NCBI GenBank assembly: GCA_903930145.1
Contig: CAIYXP010000416.1
Location: forward strand, 1 to 32,442
DNA from: an uncultured Methylococcaceae bacterium
GTDB taxonomy: Bacteria > Pseudomonadota > Gammaproteobacteria > Methylococcales > Methylococcaceae
Reading direction: 5' to 3'
DNA: 32,442 nt
Shown here: one piece after another, positions 16,963 to 24,230 of the stretch
How the letters are laid out: each line of letters starts with the position of its first letter
How positions within the stretch are numbered: position 1 is the stretch's first letter
Program-made: the position numbers and the translations under genes
The notes under the pieces: model-generated
Databases searched by the model: none
Told to the model about the DNA's origin: nothing
The model's input: only the letters and a program-made list of their open reading frames with translations

Positions 16963-17874
16963 TTAGCGGTTCTCAAACCGGTTGTAATCGAATAACCCTG
17001 CTTCGACAGGAAAGGTCTTGCGATAGCCCTCAATCAGAGAATCACTATGCGACCAAAACCGATTGTCCGTCCGGCGGATGGCAAACTGCGAACTGAGGGC
17101 AGAATAATCAGCCTCGGATTGCAGACTGCCGACCATCCTGACGAATCTCGGCAAATGGGATGATTCCACTTGGTAGAAGGCATTGGGGTAAGCCCCCAAA
17201 AAGCCGGGAACCACCGTCAAGGTGTCCTCGTTAGGCAAGCGGCGGGCATCCTCCTTGAACATCTGCGAGATGTTGCTGTGGGCGCTATTGCGTAAAATGC
17301 TAAAGTGATGCTTCTGTCCTTTTCCGTCGAGCACGGTCAGCAACGTCACTTCAGGCAAAAACGAGACTGCCCTGCCTTTCAAACCGGACAATTGCAGCAG
17401 AGATTCCCAAGTTTCATTATCCAACTTGCCTTGGGTAAAGTCGTAACGCTTGTCTAACACAGGCTTGAGATGTGCCTTCCAAAGCCCCAGCAATTCAGGC
17501 CAAGGGTCGTCAGTTTGATAGTTCACGCCGCTGTCCTGAAGGAAAAGTGCCCTGCTCCCGTTCAAATACTGTATTACGTTCTCGGAGGCATTGCGATACC
17601 AAATGTCGCGCACCGTGTCGCGGGAGTCAATAGGCAAGAGGGCGAGGACGGCAAACTCGCCCTCCATGCGCAGGAAGTCCATGTAGAGCCTAGATTGGAG
17701 TTGATGGGCAGTGTTGCCATAGACATCGAAACCCGCCACCAATAAATAATGCATGCGCTCCAGCAAGGTATAGCCCATGATGAGCGCCGTTTGCGGCCTG
17801 TCCCCGACCAAACCCTTGGCGACGCTGGCGCTGTCGAAGGTGATTAAATTATTAAATTTCTCCACCCTTGACAA
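16963..17874 (-). pseudogene. cti: C-terminal fragment of fatty acid cis/trans isomerase
   Basis: About 300 residues match the end of the periplasmic cis/trans fatty acid isomerase (CTI). The blocks ITFDSASVAKGLVG, LLERMHYLLVAGFDVYGNTA and RLYMDFLRMEGE are typical. CTI converts cis to trans unsaturated fatty acids in membrane lipids under solvent or heat stress. This fragment begins only at a TTG (17874), with an in-frame TAA two codons upstream, and has no signal peptide or heme site. The N-terminal fragment of the same gene lies at 19213-19959 on the same strand, and about 220 central residues are missing from both. The two are therefore halves of one gene broken by the AT-rich insert between them. 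It is unlikely to be functional. Confidence 0.82.
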
Positions 17875-17944
17875 ACGAAATTAGAGGGGGTAGTGTGCTG
17901 CTGACTAAGTTTTTTTGAAGCTAGGCCATTATAGGAGAACAGAG

Positions 17945-18442
17945 ATGAGCGAAACTGATGGTGAATTGAAGGCAATACCAGCTTTAACTAAACCTACGGG
18001 TTTCTTTGTTAATGTCATTTTCGTAATTTTCTTTTGGTGTATGGGGGGGGTCGTTGTTATATATGGCATTCGTCTATACCATGATTTGCCGATTCATCCA
18101 ACTTTTATACCGATAATTGGGGCAGTTTTCGCTGCTGTGCTATCCTTTACTTTAGTGATGACCCTACAAATTTATTCAGGAACAGTCTCCATTAAGGCTG
18201 GAAGTGGTTTCGCATTGGAGGGGGCTTCTGGCCCAATCGTTTTATGGTGTCTATGTTTTTTATCAGTGTGCTACGGTTTATATCTGTTAGGGGTAATTGA
18301 GGTAGCTAAAACAGCACCAAGTTCTAATTATATTTCATGTTCCGTCCATGATGCTTGGAAGAAGAAATGTATATATCAAGTAATAGTCGAAAAAAACCCC
18401 AAAGCGGAAAGTGCGGTTATCTCATCACCCAATAATCCTTAA
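17945..18442 (+). CDS. Small three-segment membrane protein (165 aa)
   Basis: Three transmembrane segments lie at about 19-43, 52-76 and 93-115, with a hydrophilic C-terminal tail of about 45 residues. A conserved-looking motif, ALEGASGPIVLWCLCFL (about 86-102), leads into the third segment. I recall such a GASGPI-LW-FL pattern from small hypothetical membrane proteins, but no function is known to me. AGGAGAA just before the ATG at 17945 fixes the start; an in-frame ATG at 17915 lacks such a site. It is the first gene of the AT-rich cassette, 43 bp before the second membrane protein gene, so the two may be co-transcribed. Confidence 0.7.
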   Translation: MSETDGELKAIPALTKPTGFFVNVIFVIFFWCMGGVVVIYGIRLYHDLPIHPTFIPIIGAVFAAVLSFTLVMTLQIYSGTVSIKAGSGFALEGASGPIVLWCLCFLSVCYGLYLLGVIEVAKTAPSSNYISCSVHDAWKKKCIYQVIVEKNPKAESAVISSPNNP

Positions 18443-18485
18443 CCTAAATCTTATGTGTTCTTTAATATATTGTAAGGATTAGTTT

Positions 18486-19175
18486 ATGAATAACTTACCT
18501 ACAAACAAACCTGGGTCACAGGCGTTCATGGTATTTTCCATGCTTTTGCTTGGTACGTTTTCTGCGGTTCTGGTTATTATTTTTGATTTATTTCAGAGTG
18601 ATAAAACAACAATATCGAGCGTAATTATAAAGCATGTAAAAGAATTTGACGGTGTTCCATACATTACAATTATTTCTATTACTGGTTTGTCACTTTTGGC
18701 TGTTGGATTTTTTATTTATCTTTCGTCTTTTATAATTTTATCTTTGCCTGCTATGTTATTGCGGAATAGAGTGAAAAATTGGAAAAATGGGCTTTTTGCA
18801 TATATTACAACGAACGAATTAAAGGAAATAACAACAGAGGTTTTTTCGGAAAATACTGACCGTAAATTCAGGGATGCTTTTCTTTATATTTATTTGACAA
18901 GTGAGGTCTCCGAAAATAGTTCAAATATACGATTCGCTTTCACTCAACTAATGTTTGGTCGCTCTCTCTGTTGTATATTCTTAATATTTTCAGTTTACGC
19001 TTGTTTGGTATCCGCTTCTTATTTAGGCATTTGGATACTTATAATTCCAATTCTTTTCTATGCTCTTTGCATAGCATGGTATATATATGGACTGGACTAT
19101 TACGAAGATATTATGACTTGCGGTTATTTGGTAAACAAGTCAAAGCTATGCAAAAAAACAGTTGAATCTATTTAA
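18486..19175 (+). CDS. Four-segment membrane protein, unknown (229 aa)
   Basis: Two N-terminal transmembrane segments (about 15-36 and 60-90) and two C-terminal ones (about 157-176 and 179-202) enclose a soluble region of about 65 residues. Codon use is strongly AT-biased compared with the flanking genes, which marks it as acquired DNA. AAGGATT precedes the ATG. No family is recognised. As the partner of the three-segment protein upstream, it may form a two-component membrane unit, for example an immunity or abortive-infection type pair, but this rests only on gene order and composition. Confidence 0.68.
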   Translation: MNNLPTNKPGSQAFMVFSMLLLGTFSAVLVIIFDLFQSDKTTISSVIIKHVKEFDGVPYITIISITGLSLLAVGFFIYLSSFIILSLPAMLLRNRVKNWKNGLFAYITTNELKEITTEVFSENTDRKFRDAFLYIYLTSEVSENSSNIRFAFTQLMFGRSLCCIFLIFSVYACLVSASYLGIWILIIPILFYALCIAWYIYGLDYYEDIMTCGYLVNKSKLCKKTVESI

Positions 19176-19212
19176 GCATTAGATTTAAAAAGCCAATAAA
19201 TAATTTTAGTAA

Positions 19213-19959
19213 TCAAGCAGATTTGATGTCATCGCCATTTAAAAATTCTTCCCATTGGGCGATGCGTTTCTGTTGGGGTTCGGAGAGCGGTTTGGGCGGC
19301 GCGGCGGGTGCGCCCAGTTCCAACCACTGCTTGATAGTCTGTTCCTCCTTCTTCGACAGTGCGGGTAGCCCGTAAGGCATCCCCCACTCAGGATGTTGGT
19401 TGGCGAAATCGTCAAATTCTTCAATCGCCGGACAATATTGATCCCGATCCAGTGAAAAATCGAAGCGGTCATTCGGGAGTGGACTGCCAGCGATAGATGG
19501 GTGTTTGGATTTCAACGTCAGCATTCTCGCCATGACACTGGCATCTAGGTTGGCTTCCGCAGTTGACTCGCGCTCGTTGAGGACCGGATGGAACCCCCTT
19601 GCCCGCCATGCGGCATTGCTTTGCGCATCCACAAACAAACGGCTGGGGTTGGCGGCAAACAACCGAACCGCGTCATAGACTTTGGTTTTGTTCGCACCAC
19701 GGGTGATGCCTTCCACGCTACCCATTTGCAACTGGCAAGGCGCATCGAAGCACCCGTGGCAAACCGCACAGCGATTGTCGGTGATGGGCTTCACATCGCG
19801 CCAATATTCAACCGGGGCGTTAGCGATGGCTTGTCGGTCTGGCGTTTGGTCGAAACGGGAAGGGTCGGCTCTACCGTGGCGCTGGTCCAGTTGGTAGCCT
19901 TTGATGAAGGCGCAACCAGAAAGTAGGAACAATACTGAAAAAAGCAGAAACTGGCGCAT
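19213..19959 (-). pseudogene. cti: N-terminal fragment of fatty acid cis/trans isomerase
   Basis: The fragment (248 residues) starts with a lipoprotein-like export signal (FLLSGC, cysteine 16) and carries the CTI cytochrome-c heme site CAVCHGC at 64-70, followed by FDAPCQL. The following region (YDAVRLFAANPSRLFVDAQS, then CPAIEEFDDFANQHPEWGMP) also fits CTI. It stops after ...FLNGDDIKSA, about where the full enzyme of some 780 residues should continue for 500 more. The remainder is partly found at 16963-17874. GGGAAG upstream supports the start at 19959. A palindromic operator-like site lies about 110 bp upstream. The fragment could still be exported as a small heme protein, but it lacks most of the enzyme. 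Confidence 0.83.
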
Positions 19960-20064
19960 AAGGCTTCCCGAATCAATGGAATAAAAAAAAAGGCAAATCC
20001 CGGGAGGATACCTGGAAAATTAGGGTTCAAAGCGATTGTGGCGCAGCAGAGTTCCCTTCTCAAA

Positions 20065-20085
20065 ATGACAACTAACAGTTGTCAT
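20065..20085. promoter_or_regulatory. Palindromic operator-like site upstream of cti
   Basis: ATGACAACT and AGTTGTCAT form a perfect nine-bp inverted repeat around a three-base centre. On the minus strand, a TATAAT (20083-20088) overlaps its upstream edge. This arrangement is typical of a TetR-type repressor operator blocking a promoter, here facing the cti fragment. No regulator gene is in the window. Confidence 0.5.
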
Positions 20086-20178
20086 TATATTGGTTTATGA
20101 TAAGACCATATGGCTTGCCTGAACGTTCAAGATGATCTAAAGTCTTTAGTGTCTGCCTGATGGTGAACGAGGCTCCGT

Positions 20179-20332
20179 AGGCGACACCACACTGCCATTA
20201 AGTTAAGGATTTTCCCGTTCACCCTGAGCTTGTCGAAGGGTGAACGGAAAATCCCAACTTGTTGCAAATTAAGCCGTTCATGGTTCGACAAGCTCACCAC
20301 GAACGGCTTAGCTTAATGGCAGTGAGGCGACA
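20179..20332. repeat. MITE-like element made of two REP hairpins
   Basis: Terminal inverted repeats CACTGCCATTAAG (20190-20202) and CTTAATGGCAGTG (20312-20324) enclose two hairpins: 20207-20254 (stem GGATTTTCC-GTTCACCC) and 20270-20310 (stem TAAGCCGTTC). Both loops contain the REP-like core TTCGACAAGCTCA. The octamer AGGCGACA flanks the element on both sides (20179-20186 and 20325-20332), like a target duplication. Confidence 0.7.
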
Positions 20333-20600
20333 TCATCGTTCCTGTCGAGTCCTTTGATTTTTTATGTCAATTACAAGCGTTCACCGAAAACTGACTACTG
20401 CCTCCTGTACCGCGGGCAACCGCATACGGTTTTGGAAACCCTAGAATATATCAAGCACGAAACTATGTCACATGCTCTGTTCGCAACCCCCGCAAACCTG
20501 CCTAAAGCCGGGCAAACTTCCTCGAACAAAGGTATCCGCGATGCTTATGCCAACAACTAGACCTGGCGTCATGACAGACGATGTCCACTGGAAGGCAGCC

Positions 20601-21827
20601 GTGCCTATCCGTATGCTTAGGTTCTTGATGGTAGCCGCAACGACGGTTTTGTTGGTGGGGTGCGCCGTGCTAAGGCCACATTCCCCTCCTCCACAGAAGT
20701 TAGAGCCTTTGGTGCAGATTCCCGGAATGCCGGATGTGCGGGCTTGGGGCGACGAATTTAGCCCAGTTTTTCAAAAGGATGCGCTTGTGGCTAGGGAGCA
20801 GGAAAAACAAAGCGGTTTGTTTGAAAAACAGCCTATCGTCAACGTTTTGGCCATTTCGGGCGGCGGTGGTGACGGGGCATTTGGCGCAGGATTATTGTGT
20901 GGGTGGAGCACATCCGGGACCCGCCCCAGTTTTAAGCTAGTCACCGGGGTCAGTACGGGTGCGTTGACTGCGCCCTTTGCCTTCCTTGGGCCTGCTTATG
21001 ACGAAAAGCTGAAACAGGCCTACACGACGATCACAGGCAGGGATATTTTCATGATGAGGTCGCTACTCGCCATATTGTTAAGGCCGGATTCCATCGGCCT
21101 TAACGATCCCCTGGCCAAGCTGACCGCCGAGATTGTCGATGAAAAGATGCTTGCGGATGTGGCTGCCGAGCATTTGAAAGGTCGTCGGCTTTACATCAGT
21201 ACGACAGCACTCGACGCCCAGCGCCCGGTGGTGTGGAACATGGGGGCAATTGCCGCATCCGGGCAACCCAATGCACTCAGTTTGTTCCGCGATATTATGG
21301 TAGCCTCGGCCGCCATTCCGGTGGCCTTTCCGCCGGTTTTTCTAAAAGTCGAAGCCGATGGCCGGCGCTTCGACGAGATGCATGTCGATGGCGGGGTGAT
21401 GAACCAAGTATTCCTCTATGGCTCGATGCTGAACCCGCAGGAGTTTAGGGAAAATTCAAACGATGGTAAGCCACTCCGCGAAGCCAGTGTCTATATCATC
21501 CGCAACAGCCAACTTAGACCTGATTGGCAGGATGTCAATCCCAGGCTGCATTCCATCGGCCCCCGCGCCGTCTCTTCATTAATCAGAGCGCAAGGCTTCG
21601 GCGATCTTTTCCGCATTTTCACCACGGCGCGGCGAGACCAGCTTGATTTCAATTTGGCGTTTATTCCCGATTCCTTGGATACTAACCGGGAAGACGAGTT
21701 CGACAATCGGGTGATGAACCTGCTTTTTAATGCCGGTTACGATCTTGCCAAACAGGGTTATCCTTGGAGGAAGGTTCCGCCGGGCTACTTCCCGGTGAAA
21801 ATTAGGGAAAATAAAAACATCCCTTGA
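20601..21827 (+). CDS. Patatin-like phospholipase, predicted lipoprotein (408 aa)
   Basis: This is a patatin-family lipid acyl hydrolase. The oxyanion glycine loop SGGGGDGAFGAG (about 85-96), the nucleophile elbow GVSTG with Ser118, and the catalytic-dyad motif DGG (Asp263) are all present. The N-terminus is a lipoprotein signal ending in LLVGC (Cys21), so the enzyme is probably anchored on the periplasmic side. The GTG at 20601 is chosen because GGAAGG lies five bases upstream and it gives a normal signal; in-frame ATGs at 20541 and 20613 are alternatives, and the one at 20472 would place 44 unlikely residues before the signal. It converges on the ceramidase-like gene with 32 bp between stops. 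It may act in membrane-lipid turnover; its substrate is unknown. Confidence 0.85.
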   Translation: MPIRMLRFLMVAATTVLLVGCAVLRPHSPPPQKLEPLVQIPGMPDVRAWGDEFSPVFQKDALVAREQEKQSGLFEKQPIVNVLAISGGGGDGAFGAGLLCGWSTSGTRPSFKLVTGVSTGALTAPFAFLGPAYDEKLKQAYTTITGRDIFMMRSLLAILLRPDSIGLNDPLAKLTAEIVDEKMLADVAAEHLKGRRLYISTTALDAQRPVVWNMGAIAASGQPNALSLFRDIMVASAAIPVAFPPVFLKVEADGRRFDEMHVDGGVMNQVFLYGSMLNPQEFRENSNDGKPLREASVYIIRNSQLRPDWQDVNPRLHSIGPRAVSSLIRAQGFGDLFRIFTTARRDQLDFNLAFIPDSLDTNREDEFDNRVMNLLFNAGYDLAKQGYPWRKVPPGYFPVKIRENKNIP

Positions 21828-21859
21828 TGATCGGACACCCCGCCCGAAGTGCGTTGAGT

Positions 21860-22639
21860 CTATCCGTCGGATGCGAGTTTTTTCCTCCGCCTAAGGCCCA
21901 GCCAAAAACAATAGGCCCCTAAAGCGGCCAAGAGATGCTTAATGCTATGGCCGCTCATGACATGTAAAAGCCGGAAGATCGGCTCATCCAGCGATTCAGC
22001 CAGTTTGGCTCCGGCATAAGCGCCAATCATGGCCCAAAGGTAGGCTGACCCACTGAATGTGGGTTGGAAAAAAAGGAGTATCAAAGGCATTACGAGTATG
22101 GGAACAAACTGCACCACAACGTAGGGGCGAAGATCGCCGTGACCTTTCAACTCAGTGAAATACCAGAAAAAAACCGATAAAATACCTATCAACACCATAG
22201 GCCACAATAATCGTTGTGCCGCAGGAACAGACAGGTGTTCGGCAATGACGACCGCAAAAAGTGCCATGAACGCGATGGTCATAGGCAGGCGGTCCCATAA
22301 CAGGCTTGCGTTGTCGGGCGTCAAGTGATAATAGACTGAGCCAGGGCCGACCAAGGCCACGCCGATGAAGAAAGTCAGGTAGCCAGCCTTAAATTCCTGC
22401 AAGATGGCAAGCCTCCCTCCGACTATATCCCACAGGCCCAGCAAACCCACCAACAGAAACGGCAAATTGCTTAACACATTCCAGAAATTTGAAACCCCAT
22501 AGTAGGAGTTCTTATCTGCGAATTGATGGTAGGCGGCATCCTGCGGGATGGGTGGCAACGAAAAGACAGCTATGATCATCAATCCCGCAATGACGACAAG
22601 TAATCCAAGCCTTTGATTAAAATTGAAAGATTTGCGCAT
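21860..22639 (-). CDS. Ceramidase-like (CREST superfamily) membrane hydrolase (259 aa)
   Basis: The protein has about seven transmembrane segments and the conserved blocks of the alkaline ceramidase/CREST superfamily: SNFWNVLSNLPFLLVG early on, YYHLTPDNASLLWDRLPMT in the middle and GHSIKHLLAALGAYC near the end. The conserved His, Asp and paired His residues would bind the catalytic zinc within the membrane. Family members hydrolyse amide bonds in lipids; bacterial ones are mostly uncharacterised. It follows the DUF4136 lipoprotein gene by 50 bp on the same strand, so they may share a transcript. The ATG at 22639 has no strong ribosome site. Substrate is unknown. Confidence 0.8.
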   Translation of the reverse strand: MRKSFNFNQRLGLLVVIAGLMIIAVFSLPPIPQDAAYHQFADKNSYYGVSNFWNVLSNLPFLLVGLLGLWDIVGGRLAILQEFKAGYLTFFIGVALVGPGSVYYHLTPDNASLLWDRLPMTIAFMALFAVVIAEHLSVPAAQRLLWPMVLIGILSVFFWYFTELKGHGDLRPYVVVQFVPILVMPLILLFFQPTFSGSAYLWAMIGAYAGAKLAESLDEPIFRLLHVMSGHSIKHLLAALGAYCFWLGLRRRKKLASDG

Positions 22640-22689
22640 GTTGATACCGATACAGTGGGAAGCCGTGTGGATAACAAAAATGCTTTGCT

Positions 22690-23244
22690 TTAATTCGGTC
22701 GAGGATTCGATGGCACGCCGGGTGGAAAGTTTGCAAACATCCTTTGAACGCCGTCATTCAATGATCTCTGCATGGCAGACGGGCTATTGGAAAGGATGTC
22801 CGATGCCGTGCCGCGCCAAATCGCATTCTTGCTCTGGGTGTCGTACAGGTCGATGACCAGAGTGCCCCTCTGGTAATTCACGACCTGTGATGACGGTATG
22901 CCATGGATTCCCCTTGCGCCCCATCCTCCGTTCCAACCGGGACCCCAATTATTATGGAAAGTATGGACGATCTGACCATCCTGCACGGTCACGATACCCG
23001 CCAATGCGGTTTGGGCCTGGCTTTCCGGGACTTTCCGCCAGCCCTTGGCTTGCAACTGCCCGTCCACAGCGGACACAATCCGGGCATTCATCAGGGAGTT
23101 GCTGGATTCCGGGAGCTTTTTCCAGAAATAAGTCGTAAATTTAGAAAAATCGACAGTATTGTCATAGTCCGTATGCACCTCAACACTGGCACACGCGCTT
23201 AACATTAACGGCGCGGCCCATAAAATCGTCCACAAACTTCTCAT
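22690..23244 (-). CDS. DUF4136 lipoprotein (184 aa)
   Basis: An export signal ending in the lipobox LSAC (Cys18) is followed by a DUF4136 domain with the typical opening VHTDYDNTVDFSKFTTYFWK and the closing DGVQRMFANFPP. Most of the domain is a small beta-rich fold of unknown role in the envelope. A Gly/Trp/Asn-rich loop (NNWGPGWNGGWGARG) lies in the middle, a common variation in this family. The start at 23244 is preceded by AGGAGTC; a longer frame from 23295 has no such site. REP hairpins lie just upstream. Confidence 0.82.
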   Translation of the reverse strand: MRSLWTILWAAPLMLSACASVEVHTDYDNTVDFSKFTTYFWKKLPESSNSLMNARIVSAVDGQLQAKGWRKVPESQAQTALAGIVTVQDGQIVHTFHNNWGPGWNGGWGARGIHGIPSSQVVNYQRGTLVIDLYDTQSKNAIWRGTASDILSNSPSAMQRSLNDGVQRMFANFPPGVPSNPRPN

Positions 23245-23295
23245 GCGTTTGACTCCTGATGAATACGCGGATGGGAACCTCGAAAAACCCTGCAC

Positions 23296-23376
23296 TTCGA
23301 CAAGCTCAGTGCGAACGGTATTAAGCTAATCATATGGTTACGTTCGTGGCAAGCTTGTCGAACCATGAACGTAACC
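23296..23376. repeat. REP-like hairpin pair
   Basis: The REP core TTCGACAAGCTCA occurs at 23296-23308, and a hairpin with stem GGTTACGTTC/GAACGTAACC spans 23336-23376 with the core in reverse (CAAGCTTGTCGAACC). These match the loops of the element at 20187-20324, so they belong to the same dispersed family. Confidence 0.7.
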
Positions 23377-23421
23377 CCCTCTTTGCAAAAGCTTACAGTC
23401 ACTTTAAGATCATTCCACAAA

Positions 23422-24162
23422 TCAGAGAAACTCCAATGCGCCCGTTTCGATGTCATACATGCTTCCCACGATTTTGAGCTTGCCCGCACTGACCATTTCG
23501 CTCAATACTGGGCTGCTCTTTGTTATGCCGGCAATCGTCAATTCCACGTTTTTACGTGCCACGGCATCGACAAAGGCATTGTTGTTGGCTGAACGCTCGC
23601 CTTGATAAGCGGTTGCATCGACTGCCGGCCGAATTTTCGCCAGCAAGCCCGTCAGGTGACCAAGCTCCGCCCCGGCGATGGTCCCCGCGACCGCGCCGCA
23701 TTTAGTATGGCCCATCACCAGAATGACTTTGGCCCCCGCCACCTTGCAGGCAAACTCCATGCTGCCAAGAATATCGTCGTTGGAGATGTTGCCCGCTATC
23801 CGGGCATTGAACACATCACCCACACCCAAGTCCATCAGAATCTCGGCAGGTGCGCGTGAATCAATGCAGGAAAGAATGACGGCGGCGGGATATTGTCCAG
23901 AGGCGCTCACCTTACGCTGTTCGGCAAGGTAGTTATGTGTCTGGTTTTTGCCTTTGCGAAAACGTTCATTGCCTTTCTTCATGACCGCAATGATCTCGTC
24001 GGGGGTCATGGCATCCCGTTGCGCCCTGGTCAAAGCCGCAGCATGGGCTACTTTTCCCGTAAAACCCAAACCTAGCGCACCCAATAACGAGACTGCGCCA
24101 GCAGACTTCAACAATGCCCTGCGATCAGCGGCGTTCACTTCTTTCTCATGGTGGTCACACAC
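23422..24162 (-). CDS. Beta-class carbonic anhydrase with Tat signal (246 aa)
   Basis: The enzyme interconverts CO2 and bicarbonate. The beta-class zinc ligands are in CIDSR (Cys99, with Asp101 and Arg103) and HTKC (His152, Cys155). The N-terminus carries a twin-arginine signal, DRRALLKSAG (residues 13-22), then a hydrophobic stretch ending in AHA, so the folded enzyme is exported to the periplasm. The start is GTG, supported by TTAGGAG eight bases upstream. It lies 68 bp after the alpha/beta hydrolase gene on the same strand and may be read with it. An exported beta anhydrase is known in several proteobacteria and helps CO2/bicarbonate exchange at the envelope. Confidence 0.9.
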   Translation of the reverse strand: MCDHHEKEVNAADRRALLKSAGAVSLLGALGLGFTGKVAHAAALTRAQRDAMTPDEIIAVMKKGNERFRKGKNQTHNYLAEQRKVSASGQYPAAVILSCIDSRAPAEILMDLGVGDVFNARIAGNISNDDILGSMEFACKVAGAKVILVMGHTKCGAVAGTIAGAELGHLTGLLAKIRPAVDATAYQGERSANNNAFVDAVARKNVELTIAGITKSSPVLSEMVSAGKLKIVGSMYDIETGALEFL

Positions 24163-24230
24163 GGCTATGTCTCCTAATTTATGCGGTTTAAAATCGAGTT
24201 AAATAATGCCCGTACACGTTCAATAATGGC

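Larger units (their letters stand above)
17880..19205. other. AT-rich two-gene cassette replacing the middle of cti
   Basis: Base composition falls sharply between about 17880 and 19205 compared with both flanks. The segment carries two plus-strand genes and sits between the two halves of a broken minus-strand cti gene, in place of roughly 660 bp of cti. No transposase, clear terminal inverted repeats or target duplication are visible. The cassette probably came by recombination from an AT-rich source such as a prophage or a defence island. Confidence 0.65.
19960..20600. other. Non-coding stretch with operator and MITE-like element
   Basis: About 640 bp lie between the divergent starts of the cti fragment and the patatin-like gene. 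The stretch holds a perfect palindrome (20065-20085) and a REP-type nested hairpin element (20187-20324). Bases 20354-20560 are open in one frame, but the translation shows no family features and no ribosome site. Confidence 0.55.

Noticed and set aside
20354-20560. A 68-codon open frame before the patatin-like gene
   Set aside because: There is no ribosome site, the composition looks non-coding, and it overlaps the upstream part of the longer patatin frame.
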